A stretch of 64,000 nucleotides of DNA, taken from contig NZ_CP104040.1 of NCBI RefSeq assembly GCF_025152745.1, positions 2,170,001 through 2,234,000 of the forward strand. The letters are read 5' to 3'. The number at the start of each line of letters is the position of its first letter. Position 1 is the stretch's first letter. The position numbers and the translations under genes are program-made. Source of the stretch: Rhizobium sp. WSM4643 (GTDB lineage Bacteria > Pseudomonadota > Alphaproteobacteria > Rhizobiales > Rhizobiaceae). The notes under the pieces are model-generated. The model did no database searches. It was not told the DNA's origin and was given only the letters and a program-made list of their open reading frames with translations. Of this stretch, positions 1 to 8,041 are shown piece by piece.

Positions 1-458
1 TGATCGGCGAAAAGGTCGAATGGCTGAGCGGTGACCTGACGTCGCTGCCGCCGCCGGCAGAAGACAGCCGGGACAGCGAACGCCCGCGCCGCAACAGCCG
101 CGAGCGTGGCGCCAGAGATGGTGCAGGCCGAGATCGTGCGCCGAGAGAGAATGGCGACAAGGATCGTGGACGCGGACGCGGCAATCGCGCCGCCGCGAGT
201 CATAAATCTGACAACGACATACAGGATAATGGCGTCGACGTGATTGAAGCAGCACCAGTAAAGGCCGACATCGTGAAGAACGAGCGCAAAGCAGAGCAGA
301 AGCCGCAGAACAATGCGCGTAACAGTCGGCCTTACCCGGCAAATGATGACAGCCGCGACCGCCGCCGTCATCGCGACCACGACGACGGCCCGACCCCGGT
401 CGGCTTCGGCGATGATATCCCGGCCTTCATGCTGATCGCCGGCAGCGCCAAGGTCTGA
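1..458 (+). CDS. DEAD/DEAH-box RNA helicase, C-terminal end (partial)
   Basis: Open from the left edge in the frame that ends at 458, so only about 151 C-terminal residues are present. The visible part is a low-complexity basic/acidic tail rich in Arg, Asp, Asn and Gly (RGRGN and DRRRHRDHDD stretches), preceded by IGEKVEWLSGD and ending in FGDDIPAFMLIAGSAKV. Tails like this follow the RecA-like core in rhizobial RhlE-type helicases and bind RNA or promote assembly. The core motifs (Walker A, DEAD, SAT) lie outside the window, so the family call rests on the tail and on memory of relatives. The following Nudix gene starts 7 bp downstream on the same strand. Confidence 0.6.
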   Translation, partial: IGEKVEWLSGDLTSLPPPAEDSRDSERPRRNSRERGARDGAGRDRAPRENGDKDRGRGRGNRAAASHKSDNDIQDNGVDVIEAAPVKADIVKNERKAEQKPQNNARNSRPYPANDDSRDRRRHRDHDDGPTPVGFGDDIPAFMLIAGSAKV

Positions 459-465
459 ACATCCA

Positions 466-891
466 ATGGGCAGGCCCGGCCTTGATTTTCCGGGCTTCGG
501 CGTCGGCCTGGTAATTCTGCGCGACGCCAAAATCCTTCTCTACAAGCGCTTGCGCGCACCTGAAGCCGGCTACTGGAATATTGTCGGCGGCAAGGTCGAT
601 CACATGGAGCCGGCGGAGCGAGCCGCTCGCCGCGAGGCCGAGGAAGAAACCGGCCTCGTGATTGGCCGTATCGAACGGCTCGGCATGACCGAGCAGATCA
701 TCGACGCCGACCGCCAGCACTGGATCTCTTTGCTCTACGTCACCCGCGACATCGAGGGCGAGCCGCAACTCACCGAACCGGACAAGCTTTCGGATTTCGG
801 CTGGTTTCCCCTGACCGATTTGCCCGAGCCGCTGTCGGCCTTCACTAAGGCCGCGATAGCAGCCTTGCCGGCTGCAGCACGGGGCGAATAG
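466..891 (+). CDS. Nudix hydrolase
   Basis: 141 residues, the size of a single Nudix domain. The Nudix box is complete at about residues 45-67: G, five residues, E, seven residues, then REAEEETGL, with the metal-binding glutamates present. The N-terminal half reads VGLVILRDAKILLYKR, typical of MutT-like enzymes that hydrolyse nucleoside diphosphates linked to another group. The substrate cannot be read from the sequence; nucleotide sanitation (8-oxo-dGTP-like) or CTP pyrophosphohydrolase activity are possible. It sits 7 bp after the helicase stop and may be co-transcribed. Its stop abuts the stop of the opposing TfoX-like gene with no spacer. Confidence 0.88.
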   Translation: MGRPGLDFPGFGVGLVILRDAKILLYKRLRAPEAGYWNIVGGKVDHMEPAERAARREAEEETGLVIGRIERLGMTEQIIDADRQHWISLLYVTRDIEGEPQLTEPDKLSDFGWFPLTDLPEPLSAFTKAAIAALPAAARGE

Positions 892-1209
892 CTATTCGGC
901 GCGAAGCGACGCCTCATAGGCAAGCCGCACCCATTTCGCCATCAGATCGGGATCGTCATAGGCCTCGTCGGGGATCGACCAGTAGGGCATTTTTACCGGC
1001 TTGCCCTTCTTGCCCTCATAGGTCCATTGCGTGGCCCCGGCGGCGGCAAATTCAGGCGCGCTCGTCTCGTCGGCCTTCAACAGCATTTCGTCGCGCACTT
1101 CAAGCGCGATGATCCGTCCGAGATGATAGATGCCTTTACCGCCGAACATGCGCTTGATCGTGACTGGCCCGAGCCCCTGAAACATTTCCTCGATCCCGGC
1201 ATTGTCCAT
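892..1209 (-). CDS. TfoX N-terminal domain family protein
   Basis: 105 residues. IEEMFQGLGPVTIKRMFGGKGIYHLGRIIALEVRDEMLLKAD matches the TfoX/Sxy N-terminal domain, a small alpha/beta fold. The C-terminal domain of gamma-proteobacterial competence regulator Sxy is absent, as in most alphaproteobacterial members, so a role in competence should not be assumed. The C-terminal part (YWSIPDEAYDDPDLMAKWVRLAYEAS) is the usual family ending. It is transcribed leftward and converges with the Nudix gene. The function of stand-alone N-domain proteins is unknown. Confidence 0.85.
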   Translation of the reverse strand: MDNAGIEEMFQGLGPVTIKRMFGGKGIYHLGRIIALEVRDEMLLKADETSAPEFAAAGATQWTYEGKKGKPVKMPYWSIPDEAYDDPDLMAKWVRLAYEASLRAE

Positions 1210-1244
1210 CCTCTATCCCCTTGAAATCTCGATCGCTGCGGAAA

Positions 1245-1739
1245 TCACAACGCGTGATAATCCCGGTTCATATAGATCAGCGCCGGGTGTTTTTCGCTGA
1301 AGCGGACGGCTGCGACCTCACCGAAGACGACATTGTGCGTCGGCATTTCCTTGATGTCGGTCACCCGGCAATCGAAGGCGGCGAGCGCATCGAAGAGAAC
1401 CGGCGCGCCGGTGACGAGTGTGTCGAAACGGGCGCTGGCGAAGCGGTCGTCATTGGTAAGCGCAGTGCGCCCGGAGAAAGCGTCGGCAACGGCCTGGTGA
1501 TGGGCGCCAAGCGTGTTGAGCACGAAGACGCCGCTGCGGAAGAAGATCTCGTTCTTCGGATTGGTGTTGTTGAGGCAGATCAGCACCGAGGCCGGATTGT
1601 CGGAGACCGAGCAGGCGGCGGTAATGGTAACGCCGCGGCGCACGCCTTCCATCGCCGTCGTCACGAGCTGTACATGGCCGGCATAACGGCTCATGGCGTC
1701 GCGATAAAGGCCAGGGTCGATATGCTGCCTGTTCAACAC
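1245..1739 (-). CDS. flavin reductase family protein (FMN-binding split barrel)
   Basis: 164 residues, the normal size for HpaC/RutF-type NAD(P)H:flavin oxidoreductases, which supply reduced FMN to partner monooxygenases. The FMN-binding region is RRGVTITAACSVSDNPASVLICLNNTN, followed by FFRSGVFVLNTLGAHHQAVADAFSG and the C-terminal HNVVFGEVAAVRF segment, all characteristic. No partner monooxygenase gene is adjacent, so the physiological partner is unknown. It lies upstream of the TfoX-like gene on the same strand with a 35-bp gap, and is divergent from the ABC binding protein gene across about 180 bp. Confidence 0.85.
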   Translation of the reverse strand: MLNRQHIDPGLYRDAMSRYAGHVQLVTTAMEGVRRGVTITAACSVSDNPASVLICLNNTNPKNEIFFRSGVFVLNTLGAHHQAVADAFSGRTALTNDDRFASARFDTLVTGAPVLFDALAAFDCRVTDIKEMPTHNVVFGEVAAVRFSEKHPALIYMNRDYHAL

Positions 1740-1921
1740 CTGCTTCTCCGTGCGCGCGCTATATGCCTGGATTGTCTTGCCATCGCGCCAATATGGCGAG
1801 CATCGGTTACCTTTTCTACAATAGGACCGGTGAAAAGCGCCGTGTTGCGCTTGTTTTTCTTTGACGATCGCGGCCTTGCGGATAAAAGGGCATGGACGAT
1901 GGCTAGGGATGTCCGCCTTTC

Positions 1922-3004
1922 ATGATCAACCTGCGTGGCATAGCAGCTTTTCTGGCGCTGCTGGGAGCGGCGGCCGAAAGCCATGCGGCGGGCGTGACGA
2001 TCGGCGTCGTCGCTCCTCAGAACGGCCCGCTCGCCCTCCTCGGCGCCCAGATTGCCGCGGGCGCCGGCTTCGAGATCCAGCAGTCGGGAAATACTCTGGT
2101 CGCCGTCAACGAGACCTGCGTAGACAATAGCGGTGCTGCGGTTGCCGACGCGCTTGTCAGTGCCAAGGTGCAGGTCGCGATCGGCTTTCTCTGCAGCGAA
2201 ACGCTCGAAGGAGCGCTGCCGAAGCTGAAGGACGCCAGCATTCCCGCGATTACCGTCTCCGTGCGCTCCCGCATCCTCATGGAGGATGCGTTGAAGAACG
2301 GCTGGCCGCTCTTCCGGGCGGCGCCCGCCGACGGCGCCGAGGCGGCAAAGATCATTGAGGTGATCCTGAAGGACTGGGCCGCCGATCCGATCGCCCTGAT
2401 CGAGGACGGCACCATTCATGGCCGCGAACTGACGGAATCGGTGCGCAATGCGCTGGAGCAGAACGGCCTGAAGCCGGTCTTTACCGATACCTACCGTCCG
2501 GGACAGGAGCAGCAGATTGCCCTGGTCCGCCGGCTGAAACGGGCCGGCGCCACCAGGGTCTTCATCGGCGGCGACCGCAACGACGTCGCCGTCATCGCCC
2601 GCGACGCCAAGGCCGAGAACATCCAGCTTTCCATCCTCGGCGGCGATGCCATGCGCGCTGCCGACCAGCCGCTGCCGCTGAATTCAGGCGTGCGCGCCGT
2701 CGCCCTGCCCGAATACGCCATGCTGCCGGAAGGCACGGCTGTTGCCGGCGCGCTGCATGCTAAAGGCGTCGAGCCGGAAGGTTATGTCCTGCCGTCGCTG
2801 GCCGCGGCCCTGATTGCCGGCCAGGCGGGACAAGCCGCCGTTGCGGCGGGCAAGCCCCTCCAGGAGACGCTTCTCGGCACCACATTCCAGACACCGGTCG
2901 GCACTATTGCCTTCACCGGTGGGCATGAACTTTCGCAAAATCCCTACCGCCTGCTCGAGTGGCGGGGCAATGGCTTTTTTCCACCTGCGGCGCCGACGCA
3001 ATGA
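1922..3004 (+). CDS. branched-chain amino acid-type ABC transporter substrate-binding protein
   Basis: 360 residues. It starts with an N-terminal signal peptide (MINLRGIAAFLALLGAAAESHAA, cleavage expected after AHA/SHA-A) and a type I periplasmic binding fold: VTIGVVAPQNGPLALLGAQIAAGAGF at the N-lobe, then FLCSETLEGALPKL and AITVSVRSRILMEDALKNGWPLFRAAPADGAEAAKII. This is the LivJ-like family that delivers ligands to a membrane ABC importer. No permease or ATPase genes flank it, so it is an orphan binding protein or serves a transporter encoded elsewhere. The ligand is unknown. rpe follows 67 bp downstream on the same strand. Confidence 0.82.
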   Translation: MINLRGIAAFLALLGAAAESHAAGVTIGVVAPQNGPLALLGAQIAAGAGFEIQQSGNTLVAVNETCVDNSGAAVADALVSAKVQVAIGFLCSETLEGALPKLKDASIPAITVSVRSRILMEDALKNGWPLFRAAPADGAEAAKIIEVILKDWAADPIALIEDGTIHGRELTESVRNALEQNGLKPVFTDTYRPGQEQQIALVRRLKRAGATRVFIGGDRNDVAVIARDAKAENIQLSILGGDAMRAADQPLPLNSGVRAVALPEYAMLPEGTAVAGALHAKGVEPEGYVLPSLAAALIAGQAGQAAVAAGKPLQETLLGTTFQTPVGTIAFTGGHELSQNPYRLLEWRGNGFFPPAAPTQ

Positions 3005-3071
3005 GCAGTGGCCGCCAGCTTTGAATTCTGGCGCCGCAGTGAAATGGCGCGCCCTATACGGAGTAGTTTTG

Positions 3072-3749
3072 ATGACGCTGCCCATTCGCATTGCCCCCTC
3101 GATCCTCGCAGCGGATTTCGCCAGGCTCGGCGAGGAGGTGCGCGACGTGACGGCCGCCGGCGCCGACTGGATCCATCTCGACGTGATGGACGGGCATTTC
3201 GTGCCGAACATCTCCTTCGGCCCCGATGTCATCAAGTCGTTGCGCTCCTATACATCAGCCACGTTCGACTGCCACCTGATGATCTCGCCGGTCGACGACT
3301 ATCTCGAAGCCTTCGCCAAGGCCGGCTGCGACCGCATCACCGTCCATGCCGAAGCCGGACCGCATCTGCACCGCTCGCTGCAGACTGTCCGCAACCTCGG
3401 CAAGAAGGTCGGCGTGACGATCAATCCGGCGACACCGCTCAGCGCCATCGAGAACGTGCTCGACGATGTCGACCTCATCCTGATCATGTCGGTCAATCCC
3501 GGTTTCGGCGGGCAGAAGTTCATTCCGGCGATGGCGAAGAAGATCGCGGCGGCGAAGTCACTGATCGGTGATCGGCCGATCGAACTCGAGGTCGACGGCG
3601 GCGTCACGGTGGAAACGGCGCCTGATATCGCGCGGGCGGGCGGCAACGTCCTCGTCGCCGGCTCGGCAATTTTCAAAGGCGATACGGTCGAGGATTACCG
3701 CCGGACCGTCGCCGATCTGCGTCAGGCAGCCGAAGGGGCACGAGCATGA
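3072..3749 (+). CDS. rpe: ribulose-phosphate 3-epimerase
   Basis: Cytosolic enzyme interconverting ribulose 5-phosphate and xylulose 5-phosphate in the pentose phosphate and Calvin cycles. 225 residues, the usual length. Starting at the ATG at 3072 gives IRIAPSILAADFARLGEEV, the conserved N-terminus; an upstream in-frame extension is not family-like. Family motifs are HLDVMDGHFVPNISFGP (metal-binding H and D), FDCHLMI, MSVNPGFGGQKF and LEVDGGV. An ACGGAG sequence lies about 7 bp upstream. The stop overlaps the start of the next gene by ATGA, indicating translational coupling. Confidence 0.97.
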   Translation: MTLPIRIAPSILAADFARLGEEVRDVTAAGADWIHLDVMDGHFVPNISFGPDVIKSLRSYTSATFDCHLMISPVDDYLEAFAKAGCDRITVHAEAGPHLHRSLQTVRNLGKKVGVTINPATPLSAIENVLDDVDLILIMSVNPGFGGQKFIPAMAKKIAAAKSLIGDRPIELEVDGGVTVETAPDIARAGGNVLVAGSAIFKGDTVEDYRRTVADLRQAAEGARA

Positions 3750-4465
3750 AGAAGCGTCTCATCATCGGCGGCATCATTGCCGCAGCATTTGCCGGCCTGC
3801 CCGGCCTGTCACTTGCCGGCGACATCGCCAATATCCAGCCGATCGGTTTTTCGGCTGACGGCAAGGTTTTCGGATTCCAGGAATTCGGCATCAAGCAGAG
3901 CGTCCCCTACTCCAACACTTATTTCGTCGATACCGAAGACGGCCACTATCTCGAGGGCACACCCTTCCGCACCGAACTGACCGATAAGGACGCCAATCTC
4001 TCCAAGGCGCGGCGGCAGAACCTGACGGCGGCGCGCAGCCAGATGGACAAATACGATCTGTTGACCAATCCCGGCCTGATCGCCGCCTTCAATCCACCGA
4101 CCGAACTCGGCTCGCCTTCGAAGACGATCCGCTACACGACGCTTGCGACCGACGGTCCGCCGAAGGCGCCCTATACGCTCTCGCTCGGCGAGATGCCGGT
4201 GCCGACGCCGAAGGATTGCGCCGCGATCGATAAACGCGTCATCGGCTTCAGCCTGCAGATGATCGAGAAGGAAGGCGCTCCGAACCGGCAGGCGGCGCGC
4301 CAGGTCAGCACGGTTCCGGCCGAGCGCACGTGCTCGGTCGAATACCGGATCGGCGGCGCGATGGTCTATCAGCCGGAAGGCGGAAACCAGGTTCACATCG
4401 CCCTCGTCCTGGCCTTCGATGCGACAAGGAACGGACGCTGGATCGCCGTTCCTGTTCATCCCTAA
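3746..4465 (+). CDS. DUF2259 family predicted secreted protein
   Basis: 239 residues with a clear signal peptide (MKKRLIIGGIIAAAFAGLPGLSLAG) and a mature part beginning DIANIQPIGFSADGKVFGFQEFG. That pattern matches the predicted secreted DUF2259 family, found mainly in alphaproteobacteria and without assigned function. Two cysteines (in TPKDCAAID and AERTCSVEY) could form a disulfide in the periplasm. Its ATG overlaps the rpe stop and the next gene begins 2 bp after its stop, so rpe, this gene and the membrane protein gene probably form one transcript. No catalytic motif is visible. Confidence 0.8.
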   Translation: MKKRLIIGGIIAAAFAGLPGLSLAGDIANIQPIGFSADGKVFGFQEFGIKQSVPYSNTYFVDTEDGHYLEGTPFRTELTDKDANLSKARRQNLTAARSQMDKYDLLTNPGLIAAFNPPTELGSPSKTIRYTTLATDGPPKAPYTLSLGEMPVPTPKDCAAIDKRVIGFSLQMIEKEGAPNRQAARQVSTVPAERTCSVEYRIGGAMVYQPEGGNQVHIALVLAFDATRNGRWIAVPVHP

Positions 4466-4467
4466 GC

Positions 4468-4968
4468 ATGGATCGCTCCCCGGTAGATCGTCTAAGAGCT
4501 GCACGGCCGCCCTACCCCGATCTGATCGCCGGCGCATTGCTTTGGGGCATGCAGATGCTCGCCGCCGCCATGCTCGGCCTTTACCTGCGCAACGGCCTGC
4601 AGACGGGCCGCCTTGCCGAGGTGGCAGCACTTTATTTCGCCGGCGGCCTGTTGGCCTGGCCGTTCGCCCTGCCGGTTGCCCGCTTCTTTGCTTATGGCAG
4701 GCAGCCGGAAGCGCGTTTTGCCGCTTTTTTCGTGACGCTGACCGCAGCTACGATCCTGATGACCGCCTTCCTCTTCGCCATGGAATACCGGATCTTCTAT
4801 GCGCGCTGGCACGCGCCCTTCGGCAGTATCGTCTGGGCCTTCCAGTTCGTCTTCACCAGTATCAGCGCCGTCTACCAGTTCCTGGTGATCGGTCTGCGCC
4901 TCTTCCTGCCGCTCGGCCTCGTCTGTCTTGTCGCAAGCAGCTATCATCTTGCCAAACGCATGCGTTGA
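4468..4968 (+). CDS. small integral membrane protein, unrecognised
   Basis: 166 residues from the ATG at 4468, just after the DUF2259 stop. Four hydrophobic segments can be seen: LIAGALLWGMQMLAAAMLGLYL, VAALYFAGGLLAWPFALPVA, FAAFFVTLTAATILMTAFLFAM and the C-terminal VYQFLVIGLRLFLPLGLVCLVAS, so it is a polytopic inner-membrane protein. I do not recognise a family. Coupling to rpe and the DUF2259 gene suggests co-expression, but no shared pathway is evident. An in-frame start further upstream at 4330 would overlap the previous gene and is less likely. Confidence 0.7.
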   Translation: MDRSPVDRLRAARPPYPDLIAGALLWGMQMLAAAMLGLYLRNGLQTGRLAEVAALYFAGGLLAWPFALPVARFFAYGRQPEARFAAFFVTLTAATILMTAFLFAMEYRIFYARWHAPFGSIVWAFQFVFTSISAVYQFLVIGLRLFLPLGLVCLVASSYHLAKRMR

Positions 4969-4999
4969 GATTGCCGCCCGTCTTTGCTACAGGGGCGCT

Positions 5000-5081
5000 A
5001 AAGCAATTCCAGCAAAAGTGTGCAGCGGTTTTGCCAGGCAAAGCGCGAAGCGATTTCGCCGGGAATTGCGCATAAACAAAG
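5000..5081. repeat. rhizobial intergenic palindromic repeat
   Basis: The segment begins GCAATTCC and ends GGAATTGC and contains GCAAAAGTGTGCAGCGG followed by TTTTGC. It is an imperfect palindrome of the kind dispersed between genes in Rhizobium (mosaic RIME-like elements). It lies 37 bp before purB and would form a hairpin in the purB leader if transcribed. Related copies with the core AAAAGTGTG-N-CGGTTTT occur near 26310 and, inverted, near 47330. Confidence 0.65.
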
Positions 5082-5117
5082 TGTCGAATAAACCTCTCGA
5101 AGTGAAGGCAGCCGCCC

Positions 5118-6425
5118 ATGATCCCGCGTTATTCCCGGCCAGAAATGGTCGCCATCTGGTCTCCCGAAACCAAGTTCCGCATCTGGTTCGAGATCGAGGC
5201 GCATGCCTGCGACGCGCTGGCCGAACTCGGCGTCATCCCGAAATCGGCGGCAAAGACGATCTGGGAAAAAGGCGGCGCCGCCACCTTCGATGTCGACCGC
5301 ATCGATGAGATCGAGGCTGTCACTAAGCATGACGTCATCGCCTTCCTCACCCATCTCGCCGAGATCGTCGGCCCGGATGCGCGCTTCGTCCACCAGGGCA
5401 TGACCTCGTCCGATGTGCTCGACACCTGCTTCAATGTCCAGCTGGTCCGCGCCACCGACATCCTGATCGCCGATATCGACCGGCTGCTCGAGGCGCTGAA
5501 GAGCCGCGCCTTCGAACACAAGGACACCGTCACCATCGGCCGTTCGCACGGCATCCATGCCGAGCCCACCACCTTCGGCGTCAAGCTGGCGCTTGCCTAT
5601 GCCGAATTCGAGCGCTGCCGCCAGCGCCTCGTCGCCGCCCGCGAGGAAGTCGCGACCTGCGCCATATCGGGCGCCGTCGGTACCTTCGCCAATATCGATC
5701 CGCGCGTCGAGGAACATGTCGCCGAGGCGCTTGGGCTGAAGGCCGAGCCGGTTTCGACGCAGGTCATCCCGCGTGACCGCCACGCCATGTATTTTGCCAC
5801 CCTTGGCGTGGTCGCCTCGTCGATCGAGCGGCTGGCAACCGAGATCCGCCACCTGCAGCGCACCGAGGTGCTGGAAGCCGAGGAATATTTCTCGCCCGGC
5901 CAAAAAGGCTCTTCGGCCATGCCGCACAAGCGCAACCCGGTTCTGACCGAAAACCTGACCGGCCTTGCCCGCATGGTCCGCTCCTACGCCATGCCGGCGA
6001 TGGAAAACGTAGCCCTCTGGCACGAGCGCGATATCTCGCATTCCTCGGTCGAACGAATGATCGGCCCCGATGCCACCGTGACGCTGGATTTCGCCCTCTC
6101 GCGGCTCGCCGGCGTCATCGAAAAGCTGCTGGTCTACCCCGAGAACATGGAGAAGAACCTCAACAAATTCCGCGGCCTCGTCCACTCCCAGCGTGTCCTG
6201 CTGGCACTGACCCAGGCCGGCACCTCCCGCGAGGACGCCTACCGCCTGGTGCAGCGCAACGCCATGAAGGTCTGGGAACAGGGCAAGGATTTCCTGGAAG
6301 AGCTGCTTGCAGACGCCGAAGTCCGCGCTGCGCTTTCCGAGGAGGATATCCGCGAGAAGTTCGACCTCGGCTATCATACCAAGCATGTGGATACGATCTT
6401 CCGGCGGGTGTTTGGCAACGCCTAA
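5118..6425 (+). CDS. purB: adenylosuccinate lyase
   Basis: 435 residues. It catalyses two fumarate-releasing steps, SAICAR to AICAR and adenylosuccinate to AMP. Fumarase-superfamily signatures are visible: TSSDVLDTCFNVQL, the histidine-containing TIGRSHGIHAEPTTFG, and the flexible signature loop GSSAMPHKRNPVLTE with the catalytic serine. The N-terminus IPRYSRPEMVAIWSPETKFRIW is family-typical, supporting the 5118 start. It stands apart from the purC-purL cluster 6 kb downstream, as is common. A palindromic repeat precedes it and a hairpin terminator follows at 6449. Confidence 0.98.
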   Translation: MIPRYSRPEMVAIWSPETKFRIWFEIEAHACDALAELGVIPKSAAKTIWEKGGAATFDVDRIDEIEAVTKHDVIAFLTHLAEIVGPDARFVHQGMTSSDVLDTCFNVQLVRATDILIADIDRLLEALKSRAFEHKDTVTIGRSHGIHAEPTTFGVKLALAYAEFERCRQRLVAAREEVATCAISGAVGTFANIDPRVEEHVAEALGLKAEPVSTQVIPRDRHAMYFATLGVVASSIERLATEIRHLQRTEVLEAEEYFSPGQKGSSAMPHKRNPVLTENLTGLARMVRSYAMPAMENVALWHERDISHSSVERMIGPDATVTLDFALSRLAGVIEKLLVYPENMEKNLNKFRGLVHSQRVLLALTQAGTSREDAYRLVQRNAMKVWEQGKDFLEELLADAEVRAALSEEDIREKFDLGYHTKHVDTIFRRVFGNA

Positions 6426-6448
6426 GCGATCTGCAATCAACGATATAG

Positions 6449-6473
6449 CGGCGCCCTTGCAGGCGCCGTTTCC
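6449..6473 (+). terminator. rho-independent terminator after purB
   Basis: CGGCGCC (6449-6455) pairs with GGCGCCG (6462-6468) across a 6-nt loop and is followed by TTTCC. It begins 24 bp after the purB stop, in the short gap before a convergent gene. Confidence 0.7.
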
Positions 6474-6477
6474 ATAT

Positions 6478-6966
6478 CTAGCTTTTCTCAGGCGGCCGTT
6501 GTTTTTGCTTCGGCCCTTTGGCGGCCGCAGGACGTTTGCGTGCCTCCGCCTTCTTTGACGGTGCCGCCTTCGCTGCTTCGGTTGATTCCGATGTCCTGCA
6601 AGCCTCCGTCTCGCCCCTGCCCTTTGCGGCCTTGGCGACCAGCTCGTCGAGACGTTTCAGTTCTTCCTCCTCGAGATTCTCGATACCGATGAAACGGTTC
6701 TCGGCGTGGCTGGTCAGGATGATTTCGTTGAGCTTGGCCTGGATCGCCCGCGTGTCGCGCGTCTGGGCGTTCTGCAGCACGAAAACCATCAGGAAGGTGA
6801 TGATCGTCGTGCCGGTATTGATGATCAGCTGCCAGGTTTCCGAATAGTCGAAGAAGGGGCCGAGTGCCGCCCAGATAACGACCACGATGAGTGCCAGGAT
6901 GAAGATGACGGGTTTGCCCGCCCATTCCGATACCTTTGTTGCGAACTGGGCGAACAGATGCTTCAT
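6478..6966 (-). CDS. low-affinity iron permease family membrane protein
   Basis: 162 residues from the ATG at 6966, chosen because AGAGG stands 5 bp before it; an upstream in-frame start at 7038 lacks such a site. FAQFATKVSEWAGKPVIFILALIVVVIWAALGPFF and WQLIINTGTTIITFLMVFVLQNAQTRDTRAIQAKLNEII match the Iron_permease family first named from yeast Fet4-like domains. There are two transmembrane segments, then a cytoplasmic helix with LNEIILTSHAENRFIGIENLEEEEL and a Lys/Ala-rich tail. Bacterial members are mostly uncharacterised, so iron transport is a family label rather than evidence. Confidence 0.85.
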   Translation of the reverse strand: MKHLFAQFATKVSEWAGKPVIFILALIVVVIWAALGPFFDYSETWQLIINTGTTIITFLMVFVLQNAQTRDTRAIQAKLNEIILTSHAENRFIGIENLEEEELKRLDELVAKAAKGRGETEACRTSESTEAAKAAPSKKAEARKRPAAAKGPKQKQRPPEKS

Positions 6967-7119
6967 CGTCACCTCTGCAATCCTCCCTCGAAGCCTCCGG
7001 ACCATGATGTCGACGACATCACGCTCTCGGCTAAACAAACTCCGAGGCAGGTTCGAGGTTCCCCCCAGGGATCCGATATTCCCCCGGGGGTCCGGAATTC
7101 GCCGCAGGCAAGGCCGTGG

Positions 7120-7926
7120 TTATGCGGTCGCTTCCCCCGCAATCAGCTTGCGATAGAGATGCCAGGTCGCATGGCCGAGGATCGGGATGACGAGCGCAAG
7201 GCCGGCAAAGACCGGGATCGTGCCGATGACGAGCAGCGCGGCGACGATCAGGCCCCAGAGCAGCACCGGCACCGGATTGAGAATCGTCGCGCGGATTGAC
7301 GCCGTCACGGCGGCGACTGCCCCGACGTCGCGGTCGAGCAGCAGCGGAAAGGTGATGACGGTTATCGCCAGCACGACGAGCGCAAAGACGAAGCCGATGA
7401 GATTGCCCCAGATGATCAACTGCATGCCCTCTGACGTGCCGAAGACCTGGCGGAAGAAATCCGCCATGCTGCGCGGAAAGACCTCGCCGAGCAGATTGCT
7501 ATAGAGCGTCTGCGCCGTCACCAGCCAGACGATGAAAAGGCCCAAGAGCATCAGCCCGACCGCCACGATCGACGGCAGCGCCGGCGAATGGCGCACGTCG
7601 AGTGCATGCGTCCACGACGCGTCGAGGCCGGCCTCGCGCCGGCGGCTGATCTCATAGAGGCCGATCGCTGCGATCGGGCCGATCAGCACGAAACCTGCCA
7701 TCAGCGGGAAGACCATCGGTAAAAGGTTGGCGCCCGAGGTCCATAGCGTCAGGAAGACGCCGGCGATCGGGTACATCAGGCACAGGAACACATAATGGGA
7801 CGGTTTCTCCATGAAATCTTCATATCCGCGCTTCAGCGCGTCGAAAACGTCAGCGATACCGATGCGATTGACAACGGGCCGCGCGAAGCTTTCGCTTGCA
7901 CCCGTCATGACGTGAAATGCCGCCAT
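7120..7926 (-). CDS. DUF2189 domain-containing membrane protein
   Basis: 268 residues from the ATG at 7926, which has GAGGAG 7 bp upstream. The N-terminal RPVVNRIGIADVFDALKRGYEDFMEKPSHYVFL followed by several long hydrophobic segments (LCLMYPIAGVFLTLW, LLPMVFPLMAGFVLIGPIAAIGLYEISRR, LPSIVAVGLMLLGLFIVWLV, LIGFVFALVVLAITVITFPLLLDRDV, VLLWGLIVAALLVIGTIPVFAGLALVIPILGHATWHLYRKL) is the DUF2189 pattern. An inner-membrane location is expected; the function is unknown. Its upstream region is interrupted by the ISAs1-type element 115 bp before the start. Confidence 0.85.
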   Translation of the reverse strand: MAAFHVMTGASESFARPVVNRIGIADVFDALKRGYEDFMEKPSHYVFLCLMYPIAGVFLTLWTSGANLLPMVFPLMAGFVLIGPIAAIGLYEISRRREAGLDASWTHALDVRHSPALPSIVAVGLMLLGLFIVWLVTAQTLYSNLLGEVFPRSMADFFRQVFGTSEGMQLIIWGNLIGFVFALVVLAITVITFPLLLDRDVGAVAAVTASIRATILNPVPVLLWGLIVAALLVIGTIPVFAGLALVIPILGHATWHLYRKLIAGEATA

Positions 7927-8041
7927 GGCTTTCTCCTCCTCAGCCGAGACCTGATCGGCGGCGGACAGCATCGGCGGGCAAGCCGACACGAAATCCGCAA
8001 CCGGCACTGGAGGAATATAGCAACTTTCACGGCCCGTGTCG

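Noticed and set aside
2814..3071. N-terminal extension of rpe
   Set aside because: It lies inside the end of the binding-protein gene in another frame, and the family start is at 3072 with a ribosome site.
4998..6440. 480-codon open frame opposite purB
   Set aside because: Antisense shadow; purB is unmistakable.
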